Under the pieces are notes generated by a model, which searched no databases, had not been told where the DNA came from, and saw nothing but the letters and a program-made list of their open reading frames with translations. The position numbers and the translations under genes are program-made. This document shows positions 37,067-45,714 of a stretch of 64,000 nt of DNA, piece by piece; within the stretch, counting starts at the first letter, position 1, and each line of letters begins with the position of its first letter. Source of the DNA: Streptohalobacillus salinus (GTDB lineage Bacteria; Bacillota; Bacilli; Bacillales; Amphibacillaceae). The stretch covers positions 93,804 to 157,803 of the forward strand of contig NZ_QJJR01000002.1 in the NCBI RefSeq assembly GCF_003201605.1, read 5' to 3'.

Positions 37067-38955
37067 GCCTTAAAATCCCACCCTTTCTGCTCAAATGTGG
37101 CATTTAGTGGTTGTTTTTCCATGGTTTTCTCATAATGTTGATAAGGCTTATACCGGACTGATCCCAGTTGATAATCAAGGGCCTGTAAGCCTTCTTTCAA
37201 TGACGTTTTCAAAGGAGCGAGTAAACCGGTCAAATCATGGTCATTAACCACAGTCAGTTGTACATGACGATTTTGCACGGTCATGTCAATCACTGTATCG
37301 CCCAATCCACTTAATTGCAAATAGAAAGCAATCCGACAGTAGTTAGGATCAATCGCTTCATCTTGATTTTTTTGACCATAAAAATCAAGTCGTACCTCTT
37401 CTTGATTCTCTAAGTGCACGGGCACTTCCATAGAATAATGGATAAAATGTTCATTCTGGTTGACCATTGTTAGCTGTTGTTTACTAATAATTTGTACGAG
37501 TTCTTCCGCTTGGGGAAATTTCCCAGATTGGGTCGTTAGTAAATCCAAGAGCAGTTGTTTGAGCGGTTGCACTTCTGATTGATGTTTCTGCATCAACTGA
37601 AACTCATAATCAAGCCCTGTGTTCAGTAAGGTATCTTTCAGTTGCAAAAGGAATTGATCTTTAACAGCCAATTGGTCAACCCATTGCATATTTTTCATAA
37701 CGTGACTAACTAGTGATTGTTCATGTTGAGATAATTGAGCCGCACTAATGGCTGATAAGTCAGGTTGAACCTGAGCAAATGTTGCTTGTGAGGGAGTGGC
37801 TACAAATTGTTCAAAGGCTGTTTGACGCGTTGCTGATAATTGATGTGAAATCTTTTGCATCAAAACTGAATCTTGTTGCAGTAATTGTGCCAATTGTTGC
37901 ATTTGCCGATTTGATGGCGCTACTTCCTGAGCATTTATTTGTTGTTGGAACGGTTTTAAAATTGCCTGTAACTGTTCAAACCTTTGATCGTTACCTTGGG
38001 CTAACTGGTTGATTAATTGTTTTCCTTCCGCAGGAAGTGTCTCAAAGACTCTCGTGGATTGCTGAGTCGCTGTCCGGAAGAAGTTAACAACGTCTGCTTT
38101 TTTGAGCGGCTGTTCAGAACTATTCAAGAATCGCTCCAAGCTCAATTGTTGTTTTTCTGTAAGCCCTAACTGTTGCCGCAATAGCTGTTTTGTTTCTTCA
38201 ACCAAGCGGGTGCCATCTTGTACCGGTGCACCTGACTTTTGTTCAATCATCTGTTGTAAACCCTTAAGTAATTGAATATCATCGGTGCTTTTTTGATTTA
38301 ACGCCGTCATCTCTGGCGTTTGTTCTGATGCATGCATCGCGACTAATTGGTTTAGACGATTGATTAATGATTGGTTACTTTTAATCTCACCTTGTGACAC
38401 CAATTGCTTGATGAGCCCGTCTGCAACTTTCTCTGTTTGACCACTATCCGTCAGAAGCGTATCAACGAGTGTATTTGTAAGGGGCCAGCCGTTCTTTAAA
38501 ATTGTTACAATTGCATCTGATTTTTCCCCTGATGGGGCAACACTCATGAGTTGAACTGCTTCTGAAAGTTGACTTGGTTGAACCGGGATGCTTTCTCTAA
38601 GAATCCGTTGTAAAATTGCTTGTGTATCCTTGTTACTTGGCACCCCTAATTGTTTAAGTAAACCCTCTAGCGCTTTTGATGATTCATGAAGGGGTTGTTC
38701 TTGAACAATTCTTAGCTTCGGTACATCACCAGAAGAAGTAACTTCAAAGATAAACGACTGATCCCGTTCAGCTGGTGCTTCCATTTTAGCCGTCACTTGC
38801 TTGCCACCCATCTGAATCGTTGCGAGTTGTTCTGGGTGTAACTTAACAATTTTACCTTGGATGAGCTGACCTTCTTTTAACGACAAGCCATGTTCACTTT
38901 TAGACATTGATTGTGTGTGCACTTTTGATTGAAGCTGATTAAAAACTGATGGCAT
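37063..38955 (-). CDS. ylqG: Second FliK-like protein (YlqG), Gln-rich
   Basis: 630 residues with AAGGAG 8 bases before ATG 38955. The N-terminal 75 residues include a beta segment (LSLKEGQLIQGKIVKLHPEQ). The long centre is helical and very Gln/Leu-rich. The C-terminal region (about 495-600: VPVHLENQEEVRLDFYGQKN, YCRIAFYLQLSGLGDTVIDM) resembles the FliK C-domain. It is adjacent to an FlhB-C paralogue, mirroring the FliK-FlhB partnership, but lies outside the fla/che operon. Function unproven; a flagellar export modifier is plausible. Confidence 0.8.
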   Translation of the reverse strand: MPSVFNQLQSKVHTQSMSKSEHGLSLKEGQLIQGKIVKLHPEQLATIQMGGKQVTAKMEAPAERDQSFIFEVTSSGDVPKLRIVQEQPLHESSKALEGLLKQLGVPSNKDTQAILQRILRESIPVQPSQLSEAVQLMSVAPSGEKSDAIVTILKNGWPLTNTLVDTLLTDSGQTEKVADGLIKQLVSQGEIKSNQSLINRLNQLVAMHASEQTPEMTALNQKSTDDIQLLKGLQQMIEQKSGAPVQDGTRLVEETKQLLRQQLGLTEKQQLSLERFLNSSEQPLKKADVVNFFRTATQQSTRVFETLPAEGKQLINQLAQGNDQRFEQLQAILKPFQQQINAQEVAPSNRQMQQLAQLLQQDSVLMQKISHQLSATRQTAFEQFVATPSQATFAQVQPDLSAISAAQLSQHEQSLVSHVMKNMQWVDQLAVKDQFLLQLKDTLLNTGLDYEFQLMQKHQSEVQPLKQLLLDLLTTQSGKFPQAEELVQIISKQQLTMVNQNEHFIHYSMEVPVHLENQEEVRLDFYGQKNQDEAIDPNYCRIAFYLQLSGLGDTVIDMTVQNRHVQLTVVNDHDLTGLLAPLKTSLKEGLQALDYQLGSVRYKPYQHYEKTMEKQPLNATFEQKGWDFKA

Positions 38956-38967
38956 AATGACAACTCC

Positions 38968-39741
38968 TTATGTTGCATTTTTCACAGGTTGAAATGAAAA
39001 ACGATGAATCGGTGACGGGCCATGGCTTGCTAAGCCTTCTAAGTGTTCTTTTGTCCCATACCCTTGATTTTTTGCAAAGCCATAATAGGGATAGGTTTCA
39101 TGGAAGGATTGCATCATACGATCACGTGTTACTTTAGCGATAACACTCGCAGCTGCGATTGATACACTATGATCATCACCTTTAATGATGGCATCTTCGG
39201 CAATATTTTTATAATGAAGCGAGACAGCATCAACCAATAAATAATCCGGGGATTCCGATAAATCATCTATGGCTCGTTTCATCGCTTCAATTGATGCATT
39301 TAAGATATTTATCTCATCAATACGCGCAGCCTCAACGACACCAATACCAATTGCTAGTGCTTGGTCTTGAATGACATGATAAAACTGTTCACGCTGGGCA
39401 AATGATAATTGCTTCGAGTCTCTTAATCCAGGTAAAAAAACATCCTTCGGTAAGATAACCGCACTTGCTACCACTGGACCGGCGAGTGGTCCGCGGCCGA
39501 CTTCATCGACACCAGCGATTAATTGAGCACCCTTTCCGTAAGCAGCCCGTTCATAGGTTAATCGGCGCTCGTGGTCAGCATGTAATTGTTTTTTCCTAGC
39601 AACTTCTTTATCATAGCGTCTAATTAATGTTTGTACGCCTTTTCTTTCATCCTTTCTCAGTGCATCTAATGCTTGATTTGAGACACCTGCCTCAATCGCT
39701 TGTTTTATTGCTTGAATCGATTGTTTTTCCAATCTGATCAT
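38968..39741 (-). CDS. rnhB: Ribonuclease HII
   Basis: 257 residues. An N-terminal helical extension (1-70) typical of Bacillus RNase HII precedes the catalytic domain with AGVDEVGRGPLAGPVVASAV (Asp-Glu pair) and further acidic residues in GLRDSKQLS, IDEINILNAS and DYLLVDAVSL. Cuts RNA-DNA hybrids, including single ribonucleotides. It heads the rnhB-ylqG-ylqH unit. The Shine-Dalgarno AGGAGAG is very close to ATG 39741, so a TTG three codons on is an alternative. Confidence 0.96.
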   Translation of the reverse strand: MIRLEKQSIQAIKQAIEAGVSNQALDALRKDERKGVQTLIRRYDKEVARKKQLHADHERRLTYERAAYGKGAQLIAGVDEVGRGPLAGPVVASAVILPKDVFLPGLRDSKQLSFAQREQFYHVIQDQALAIGIGVVEAARIDEINILNASIEAMKRAIDDLSESPDYLLVDAVSLHYKNIAEDAIIKGDDHSVSIAAASVIAKVTRDRMMQSFHETYPYYGFAKNQGYGTKEHLEGLASHGPSPIHRFSFQPVKNAT

Positions 39742-39761
39742 CTCTCCTATCGCGCTTATTA

Positions 39762-39790
39762 ATTATATCGGCATTCTCGATAAATGATAA
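39762..39790 (-). promoter_or_regulatory. rnhB-ylqG-ylqH promoter with SigD-like -10
   Basis: On minus: TTATCA (39785-39790), 17 bases, TATAAT (39762-39767), a good sigma-A promoter. Overlapping the -10 is GCCGATAT (39765-39772), the exact SigD -10 consensus. A clear SigD -35 (TAAA 15 bases upstream) is lacking; the matching position reads TTTA. Confidence 0.55.
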
Positions 39791-39815
39791 ATTCTAATTG
39801 TTGATTAGATAGAAA

Positions 39816-39850
39816 GAAGTCGTATCTTTTAAACGAAAAGATACGACTTC
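39816..39850 (-). terminator. Intrinsic terminator after rbgA
   Basis: Arms GAAGTCGTATCTTTT (39836-39850 on minus) and AAAAGATACGACTTC (39816-39830) form a 15-bp perfect stem with a 5-base loop, then TTTCTATC. It begins 15 bases beyond the rbgA stop. The T tract is modest. Confidence 0.7.
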
Positions 39851-39865
39851 TCTTGCTATTATACA

Positions 39866-40735
39866 TTACGCATCTTCAATTACGCGATGATCTTCCGGTG
39901 TTTCTAATGTGATTAAGCCTAGTTTACCACTTCTAAAATCTCGAATAATTAATTCTGCTGTTTTTGTATAGTCAACATCTCCACCAGGTTGCAATGCACC
40001 CCTAAGCGCCCCAATATGTTCAAATAATTCTACTACTTCATAATCTCTCGCATCAATTTGATAGCGCTCAACTAACAAGTGAAGATATCGCGCCTGTAAA
40101 TAACGTAACAAGTAGACAACAATATCTTGGATCGACAATATTTGATCTTTAATCGTACCAATTGCTGCTAAGCGGTAACCAATGATTTCATCTTCAAATT
40201 TCGGCCAAAGAATTCCTGGTGTATCTAATAATTCGAAATCTTTTTTGACTTTAATCCATTGTTGACTTGTCGTAATCCCTGGTCGATCACCCGTTTTAGC
40301 AATTTTCTTTTTCGCTAAACGATTAATAAGGGTCGATTTCCCCACATTTGGAATCCCAATAATCATTGCTCGACTTGGGCGCGGACGAATACCTTTTTTA
40401 CGCATCCGCTCTAATTTCTCATGGGCCATTTCTTTTGCTAAATCAACGACAGCCTTAATATCTTCTCGTCTTTCCACATTTACTGCGATCGCTTTAATGC
40501 CTTTCGTCTGATAATAATCGATCCATGCCTGTGTTTGTTTTGGATCAGCTAAATCTTTTTTCATTAAAACTTTCATTTTTGGTTTTTGATTTAAAATTTG
40601 ATGCAACATCGGATTCTCAGATGCGAGTGGCGCACGCGCATCCACCAATTCAATCACAAAATCAACCAGTTTAAGTTTTTCTTGTACTTCACGTCTAGCT
40701 TTTGCCATATGTCCAGGAAACCACTGTATTGCCAT
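39866..40735 (-). CDS. rbgA: Ribosome biogenesis GTPase RbgA (YlqF)
   Basis: 289 residues. Circularly permuted GTPase: G4 motif first (LMKKDLAD, about 57-64), then G1 GIPNVGKSTLINRLAKK (about 127) and G3 DTPG (about 173). The start MAIQWFPGHMAKARRE is the family signature. Required for late 50S assembly. GGGGG 8 bases upstream. Lies after the signal peptidase gene. Confidence 0.98.
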   Translation of the reverse strand: MAIQWFPGHMAKARREVQEKLKLVDFVIELVDARAPLASENPMLHQILNQKPKMKVLMKKDLADPKQTQAWIDYYQTKGIKAIAVNVERREDIKAVVDLAKEMAHEKLERMRKKGIRPRPSRAMIIGIPNVGKSTLINRLAKKKIAKTGDRPGITTSQQWIKVKKDFELLDTPGILWPKFEDEIIGYRLAAIGTIKDQILSIQDIVVYLLRYLQARYLHLLVERYQIDARDYEVVELFEHIGALRGALQPGGDVDYTKTAELIIRDFRSGKLGLITLETPEDHRVIEDA

Positions 40736-40747
40736 ATCACAAACCCC

Positions 40748-41287
40748 CTAATTAATCATGCTTATCTTCTTCAATGGCCAATACCTGATAAAGGCTCGTC
40801 CCTTGATTTGTTCTTTATGAATTAAACCAATCGTACGACTATCTTGCGAATTATTACGGTTATCTCCAAGTACTAAATAATGATCATCAGGAATCTGTGA
40901 ATTTTTGTCATCAATGTCTTCAAGTATAAAATCGTCCGTTTTGGCATGACCTTTTCCGGTGACTGTTAAAAACGGTTCATCTTCTTGTTCACCGTTGATA
41001 TATAAGTTATTATCCTGATAATAAATGTCCTCACCCGGTAACCCGATCACCCGCTTGATATAATCCTTAGATTTGCTTGCTTCAAAAACAATGACATCAA
41101 ACCGACGTGGTTCATTAAACCAATAACTTACCTGTTCCATCATCAACTTTTCTCCATTATAAAACGTAGGTTCCATCGATTTCCCATCAATTTCAATCGG
41201 TGTCAAAACAAATTGTCGAATACCTAACACGATAACTAATGCCAATGTAACAAGTGCTAATTGATTAAGCCAAGCTCTTTTGTTCAT
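40748..41287 (-). CDS. lepB: Type I signal peptidase
   Basis: 179 residues from ATG 41287 with GGGGGC upstream. One N-terminal membrane helix (about 9-27), catalytic Ser in IDGKSMEPTFYNGEK (about 37) and Lys in SKDYIKRVIGLPGED (about 78), and the C-terminal box GDNRNNSQDSR. Cleaves signal peptides at the outer face of the membrane. B. subtilis, as I recall, has no signal peptidase between rplS and rbgA, though relatives do; symbol could equally be sipS. Confidence 0.93.
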   Translation of the reverse strand: MNKRAWLNQLALVTLALVIVLGIRQFVLTPIEIDGKSMEPTFYNGEKLMMEQVSYWFNEPRRFDVIVFEASKSKDYIKRVIGLPGEDIYYQDNNLYINGEQEDEPFLTVTGKGHAKTDDFILEDIDDKNSQIPDDHYLVLGDNRNNSQDSRTIGLIHKEQIKGRAFIRYWPLKKISMIN

Positions 41288-41390
41288 GTTTTGCCCCCAC
41301 ATTCAGGTTCTCTCTGTAGTATATCCCTAGTTTATCATAACCACTATACGATGTATTGGATTTAACGTTGTATCTCTATATTTTTACATT

Positions 41391-41423
41391 AAAAAAGGAG
41401 CTTGACGAATCAAGCTCCTTTTT
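41391..41423 (-). terminator. Intrinsic terminator after rplS
   Basis: Minus-strand AAAAAGGAGCTTGA...TCAAGCTCCTTTTTT: 14-bp perfect stem, 4- to 5-base loop, T6. It starts about 10 bases after the rplS stop. Confidence 0.92.
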
Positions 41424-41432
41424 ACTGTTTGA

Positions 41433-41777
41433 TTATCGAATTTCTTTAATACGTGCAGCTTTACCACGTAAATTACGTAAGTAATAAAGTTTTGCACGAC
41501 GTACGCGTCCACGACGACTAACTTCGATCTTATCTACGCGTGGTGAATGTACTGGGAACGTACGCTCAACACCAACACCGTAAGAAATTTTACGAACAGT
41601 AAATGTTTCGCTAATGCCGCCATTTTGACGCTTGATGACAACACCTTCAAATAGCTGAATACGTTCACGTGTGCCTTCGACAACTTTCACGTGTACTTTA
41701 ACCGTATCACCTGGTTTGAATGTTGGGTGATCTGTACGTAATTGATCTTTTGTAATGTCTGCAATTAATTGTTGCAT
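41433..41777 (-). CDS. rplS: 50S ribosomal protein L19
   Basis: 114 residues from ATG 41777 with AAGGAG 9 bases upstream; an in-frame ATG at 41798 falls in the leader. Family motifs [48 protein letters not shown] and a basic C-terminus. Lies at the 30S-50S interface. Follows trmD as in most bacteria, but with its own leader. Confidence 0.98.
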   Translation of the reverse strand: MQQLIADITKDQLRTDHPTFKPGDTVKVHVKVVEGTRERIQLFEGVVIKRQNGGISETFTVRKISYGVGVERTFPVHSPRVDKIEVSRRGRVRRAKLYYLRNLRGKAARIKEIR

Positions 41778-41880
41778 GTGTATACACTCCTTCTTCACTA
41801 ATGTTCATAAAAGAAAAGTTCTTAAAGCGGAACACCGTTTTAGTTTGAGTTTTCACTCAAGTCCATATGCTAATATACCA
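41778..41880 (-). ncRNA. Putative L19 leader (rplS 5' UTR element)
   Basis: Between trmD and rplS the minus-strand RNA shows CTTGAGTGAAAACTCAAACT (a small TTGAGT/ACTCAA hairpin) preceded by CATATGGA, then GGTGTTCCGC and GAAC segments. Position and parts resemble the L19 leader of Bacillota, thought to be an autoregulatory element. Assigned from memory of the motif, without a covariance search. Confidence 0.45.
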
Positions 41881-41907
41881 TAGTTATCGATGTTGTTCAA
41901 GTCTGTT

Positions 41908-42636
41908 TTAAATATTATCGTCTTTCAACCATTGTTTTTCTTGATCTGTCAGCGGATAAGCTTCAAGAAGATCCGGGCGACGTTCTTGTGTGCGTTTTAG
42001 CGACATCTTCTTACGCCATTCCTCGATTTTGCCATGATGCCCCGACCGCAAAACTTCGGGCACATCGTAGCCTTTAAATGTCGCTGGACGGGTATAGTGT
42101 GGATGCTCAAGAAGACCGGTTGAAAATGAATCTTCTTTTGCCGAGTCCTCGTTTCCAAGACTATCCGGTAAAAGTCTAACGACACTATCAATCACAACCA
42201 TTGCACCTAGCTCACCACCAGTCAAGACAAAGTCACCAATCGAAATTTCATCTGTCACAAGGTGTTGTCGAATACGTTCATCGTAGCCTTCATAGTGACC
42301 ACAAATAAATATCAAATGCTCTTCTTGAGCAAACTCTTCCGCTTTCTTCTGGGTGTAACGTTCACCTTGAGGACACATTAAAATAATTCGCGGGGGGCGC
42401 TCAGCTGATTTTTCTATCGCATCCACAGCAGAAAAAATCGGTTGTGGCATTAACACCATTCCCGCTCCACCACCATAAGGATAGTCATCAACCTTCAGGT
42501 GTTTACTCTCCGTGTACTTTCTAAAATCAATGGCCTCGTATGAAAAGATATTTTGTTCTTGAGCTTTTTTCATAATCGATTGATTAAGCACACCCGTAAA
42601 CATATCAGGAAATAACGTTAGGATATCAATTTTCAT
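41908..42636 (-). CDS. trmD: tRNA (guanine37-N1)-methyltransferase TrmD
   Basis: 242 residues. SPOUT methyltransferase with the trefoil-knot signature [17 protein letters not shown] and [19 protein letters not shown]. Methylates G37 of tRNAs reading CNN codons to prevent frameshifts. Start overlaps rimM by 11 bases. N-terminus [13 protein letters not shown] is invariant in the family. Confidence 0.98.
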   Translation of the reverse strand: MKIDILTLFPDMFTGVLNQSIMKKAQEQNIFSYEAIDFRKYTESKHLKVDDYPYGGGAGMVLMPQPIFSAVDAIEKSAERPPRIILMCPQGERYTQKKAEEFAQEEHLIFICGHYEGYDERIRQHLVTDEISIGDFVLTGGELGAMVVIDSVVRLLPDSLGNEDSAKEDSFSTGLLEHPHYTRPATFKGYDVPEVLRSGHHGKIEEWRKKMSLKRTQERRPDLLEAYPLTDQEKQWLKDDNI

Positions 42637-43150
42637 CCGGTAACAATCCTTCTAATAATTCTATCGTCACTATTTTGTTCTCAACATCTACATCTTTAAC
42701 AACATCTTCAATATAAGGAATTAGAATGTCTTTTTTTCCTTTATTTTTAATTACCCAAACATCGTTTGCACCAGGCGCCAAAATTTCTTCGATTTTTCCA
42801 AGTTCTTCTCCATCAGTCGTCTTAACTATGCAGCCTAAAATTTCATGATAGTAAAATTCATGCTGATCTAATGGTGCTTGTTTGTCCGCCGTTATTTTAA
42901 GAATACCCTCTTTAAAATGTTCCACTTCATTAATATTTGTGAACCCTTCGAATTGCAACATATCAAACCCTTTGTGAACCCGATGATTATTTATTGTCAA
43001 CGTCAGTGGTTCTTCCTTACCTTTTAAAAACAAAAAAAGCGTTTGCCCTTTTTTAAAGCGATCTTCAAAATCCGTGATACGTACTACTTTAACTTCACCT
43101 TTAATGCCGTGTGTATTAACGATTTTCCCAACGTTAAAAAATTCATGCAT
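42626..43150 (-). CDS. rimM: 16S rRNA processing protein RimM
   Basis: 174 residues. N-terminal RimM barrel ([17 protein letters not shown]) and C-terminal PRC barrel with [12 protein letters not shown] and [20 protein letters not shown]. Assists 30S head assembly via S19. AGAGGTGA 6 bases upstream. In B. subtilis ylqD separates khpA from rimM; here that gene is missing and a 200-base spacer with a terminator takes its place. Confidence 0.97.
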   Translation of the reverse strand: MHEFFNVGKIVNTHGIKGEVKVVRITDFEDRFKKGQTLFLFLKGKEEPLTLTINNHRVHKGFDMLQFEGFTNINEVEHFKEGILKITADKQAPLDQHEFYYHEILGCIVKTTDGEELGKIEEILAPGANDVWVIKNKGKKDILIPYIEDVVKDVDVENKIVTIELLEGLLPDEN

Positions 43151-43166
43151 TTACTTCACCTCTTTT

Positions 43167-43265
43167 TCAAAGTCTCTTAATTTTTTTATTCTTTCTCATC
43201 AATAACCCAATCCTACTCATGGGAAAGAATAAATAGACACCTATTATAATAACAGTTAGGGCCAT
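43167..43265 (-). CDS. Possible 32-residue membrane peptide between khpA and rimM
   Basis: ATG 43265 opens a frame of 32 codons, MALTVIIIGVYLFFPMSRIG followed by LLMRKNKKIKRL: one hydrophobic helix and a basic tail. The frame is open without stop for about 30 further codons upstream (…NELNAWSKTGYQWNRA), into the khpA terminator, but offers no earlier ordinary start. The ribosome site is weak (GGAAC). It could be a tiny membrane protein, the remnant of a larger gene, or chance. It occupies the place of ylqD but is not similar to it. Confidence 0.25.
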   Translation of the reverse strand: MALTVIIIGVYLFFPMSRIGLLMRKNKKIKRL

Positions 43266-43321
43266 TGCTCTGTTCCACTGATATCCAGTTTTAGACCAAG
43301 CATTTAGTTCATTACATGCAG

Positions 43322-43351
43322 AAAACAGGGAAAGGATACCCTTCCCCTGTT
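43322..43351 (-). terminator. Intrinsic terminator after khpA
   Basis: Minus-strand AAAACAGGGGAAGG-GTAT-CCTTTCCCTGTTTT: 14 pairs with one G-T wobble and a 4-base loop, beginning right at the khpA stop codon. The only T tract is the TTTT at the stem base, so it may act partly as an attenuator ahead of rimM. Confidence 0.7.
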
Positions 43352-43579
43352 TTACATAATGTCAAGATAAATACGTTTTTTAGTATCCGTTCCTGCCGCA
43401 TAAACAATCGTACGAATTGATTTCGCAATTCGTCCATTCTTACCGATCACCTTACCAACATCAGCTTGATTGACTGTTAAATGATAAACAATTTTACTTG
43501 CTTCTTCTTTAACATCAATGCTGACATCATCTGGATGTTCTACAAGCGGTTTAACGATTGATGTAATCAGAGCTTCCAT
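43352..43579 (-). CDS. khpA: KH-domain RNA-binding protein KhpA (YlqC)
   Basis: 75 residues, a single KH domain with the GXXG loop in VIGKNGRIAKSIRTIVYA. Pairs with KhpB/Jag elsewhere in the genome to bind RNA and affect cell division and envelope growth. It follows rpsP by 14 bases, the standard arrangement. Confidence 0.96.
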   Translation of the reverse strand: MEALITSIVKPLVEHPDDVSIDVKEEASKIVYHLTVNQADVGKVIGKNGRIAKSIRTIVYAAGTDTKKRIYLDIM

Positions 43580-43593
43580 TTCATCTCACTACC

Positions 43594-43866
43594 TTATTTT
43601 TGGTTTTTTGAATCGTGGAATTTCTTCATGATGCCTTCATTAGAGAATAAGTTGCGAACAGTGTCTGATGGTTTTGCACCATTAGCCATCCAGTTCAATG
43701 CTTTTTCTTCATCTAATTTCACTTCAACCGGTGATACTACCGGATTGTATGTGCCGATTTGTTCGATGATACGTCCGTCACGTGGCGCACGCGCATCTGC
43801 AACAACTACACGGTAAAACGGGTTACGTTTAGATCCCATACGTTTTAAACGAATTTTTACTGCCAT
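43594..43866 (-). CDS. rpsP: 30S ribosomal protein S16
   Basis: 90 residues. Signature [19 protein letters not shown] and [12 protein letters not shown]. Early-assembly small subunit protein. GGAGGTGC precedes the start. It has its own promoter (43907-43935) after ffh. Confidence 0.98.
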   Translation of the reverse strand: MAVKIRLKRMGSKRNPFYRVVVADARAPRDGRIIEQIGTYNPVVSPVEVKLDEEKALNWMANGAKPSDTVRNLFSNEGIMKKFHDSKNQK

Positions 43867-43906
43867 AATTTCGCACCTCCATTAAAAATGTTTTTCACAA
43901 GTCTAG

Positions 43907-43935
43907 ATTGTATCAGACTTTTTAAAGTCTGTAAA
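43907..43935 (-). promoter_or_regulatory. rpsP promoter with dyad in the spacer
   Basis: On minus: TTTACA (43930-43935), 17 bases, TACAAT (43907-43912), one mismatch in each hexamer. The spacer holds the 18-base palindrome CAGACTTTAAAAAGTCTG (43914-43931) with 8-bp perfect arms, which reaches into the -35. It is not followed by T residues, so it is not an ffh terminator. Confidence 0.6.
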
Positions 43936-43946
43936 GTGTTTTTACA

Positions 43947-45299
43947 TTACATGAACGGTAAATTCATACCTTTTTTTCTTTTTCCTTTTTTACCGCTCTG
44001 CATGCCTGACATTTGTTTCATCATTTTCTTCATTTCTTCAAACTGTTTCAACAAGCGATTAACTTCCGAAACTGGGCGGCCAGACCCTTTTGCAATTCGC
44101 TTCTTACGCCCAGCATTCATTAGGCTCGGGTCTTTACGTTCTTTCTTCGTCATTGACTGAATAATAGCCTCAACGTGGACCAATTGTTTTTCATCAATTT
44201 GAACATTTTTAAGACCCTTCATCTTACTTGCTCCCGGTAACATCCCAAGAATTTCATCAAGCGGACCCATGCTTTTCACTTGGTCCATTTGTTCTAAAAA
44301 GTCATCAAAGGTAAACGTCTGCGAGCGCATTTTTTCTTCAAGTTCTTTCGCTTTTTTCTCATCAACATTGTCTTGTGCTTTTTCTATTAATGTTAAAACG
44401 TCACCCATTCCCAGGATGCGAGATGCCATGCGTTCGGGATGGAATGCTTCGAGTTCGTCAAGCTTTTCACCCATACCGACAAATTTAATTGGCTTGTTAG
44501 TAACAGCGCGAATAGAAAGGGCTGCCCCCCCACGTGTATCACCATCTAATTTAGTTAAGACAACACCCGAAACATCTAAGACACCATCAAATGTTTCAGC
44601 AACATTCACCGCATCTTGACCGGTCATCGCGTCGACAACTAAGAAGATTTCATCGGGTGAAACATTATTCTTAATCGTTGTCAGTTCATTCATAAGGTTT
44701 TCATCAATATGCAACCGTCCAGCAGTATCAATAATGACATAATCCAGATGTTCATCTTTCGCATGCTGAATCGCTTCATTAGCAATATCAACGGGATTCG
44801 CTTCTGTTCCTTGACTAAATACAGGAATACCCAACTGTTTTCCAACTGTTTCTAGTTGATCAATCGCTGCAGGTCGGTAGACGTCACAGGCAACAAGTAA
44901 CGGTTTGCGGTTGTGTTTTTTACGCAATAAATTAGCAAGCTTACCAGAGGTCGTTGTTTTACCAGCACCTTGTAAACCAACCATCATAATGACTGTTGGT
45001 GGTCGCTCACTAACGGCGATTTTACTTTGTTCGCCACCCATCAACGCGGTCAATTCTTCTTTAACAATTTTAATAACTTGTTGGCCAGGCGTTAAACTAT
45101 CTATTACCTCGGCACCAACAGCACGTTCTTTAATTTTCTTGACAAAGTCTTTGACAACTTTAAAGTTTACATCCGCCTCAAGTAAGGCAAGACGAACTTC
45201 CCGAGCCATTTCTTTTACATCTTGTTCTGTTACTTTCCCTTTACCCGTCATTTTTTTAATCGTACTTTGTAGACGGTCTGCTAAACCTTCAAAGGCCAT
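43947..45299 (-). CDS. ffh: Signal recognition particle protein Ffh
   Basis: 450 residues. N domain (1-90), G domain with GLQGAGKTTTSGKLA (about 108), DVYRPAAIDQL, DTAGR and TKLDGDTRGG, and the Met-rich M domain (about 300-440) with MTKKERKDPSLMNAGRKKRI that binds SRP RNA and signal peptides. Cotranslational membrane targeting with FtsY. Follows ylxM by 12 bases. Confidence 0.98.
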   Translation of the reverse strand: MAFEGLADRLQSTIKKMTGKGKVTEQDVKEMAREVRLALLEADVNFKVVKDFVKKIKERAVGAEVIDSLTPGQQVIKIVKEELTALMGGEQSKIAVSERPPTVIMMVGLQGAGKTTTSGKLANLLRKKHNRKPLLVACDVYRPAAIDQLETVGKQLGIPVFSQGTEANPVDIANEAIQHAKDEHLDYVIIDTAGRLHIDENLMNELTTIKNNVSPDEIFLVVDAMTGQDAVNVAETFDGVLDVSGVVLTKLDGDTRGGAALSIRAVTNKPIKFVGMGEKLDELEAFHPERMASRILGMGDVLTLIEKAQDNVDEKKAKELEEKMRSQTFTFDDFLEQMDQVKSMGPLDEILGMLPGASKMKGLKNVQIDEKQLVHVEAIIQSMTKKERKDPSLMNAGRKKRIAKGSGRPVSEVNRLLKQFEEMKKMMKQMSGMQSGKKGKRKKGMNLPFM

Positions 45300-45311
45300 T
45301 AGGAAACCCTC

Positions 45312-45641
45312 CTAATCTAATTCTTTTAATCGTGTTATTTGATCTAATAGCATCTGATCATCGTGTAGCTCGGCCCGTTCAATTGCTTGATCGGTCAATG
45401 CTTGCCGCTTTTGAAATCGCTCATAGAGTTTTAATTTATCTTCGTAAGATTCCAACAATTTCTCGGTCCGAGTGATGTTATCATAAACAGCTTGACGTGA
45501 TACCGAAAAAGTTTCGGAAATCTCACCGAGTGAGTAATCTTCTAGATAATAAAGTTCCATATAATTTCGTTGTTTCGGTGTGAGTAGTGCTTGATAAAAA
45601 TCAAATAAGAAATTCACGCGTGTTGTTTTTTCAAGCATCAT
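45312..45641 (-). CDS. ylxM: YlxM, putative helix-turn-helix SRP-operon protein
   Basis: 109 residues from ATG 45641 with AAGGAG 8 bases upstream. Sigma-70 region-4-like helix-turn-helix, [20 protein letters not shown] at about 33-52, and a coiled-coil C-terminus. Always upstream of ffh in Bacillota; in streptococci it modulates SRP GTPase activity. Its start begins a new unit with its own promoter. Confidence 0.95.
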   Translation of the reverse strand: MMLEKTTRVNFLFDFYQALLTPKQRNYMELYYLEDYSLGEISETFSVSRQAVYDNITRTEKLLESYEDKLKLYERFQKRQALTDQAIERAELHDDQMLLDQITRLKELD

Positions 45642-45682
45642 TATAACCACTCCTTGTTAAGTATGAAACCTTTACGTAATGA

Positions 45683-45711
45683 ATATTAGAGGATTATTGC
45701 TTCTGCGTCAA
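45683..45711 (-). promoter_or_regulatory. ylxM-ffh promoter
   Basis: On minus: TTGACG (45706-45711), 17 bases, TAATAT (45683-45688), directly after the ftsY stop codon. One and two mismatches to consensus. Confidence 0.6.
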
Positions 45712-45714
45712 GCG

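Noticed and set aside
44269-45315. Long plus-strand frames antisense to ffh
   Set aside because: Ffh is fully conserved on minus; these frames show no recognisable protein features.
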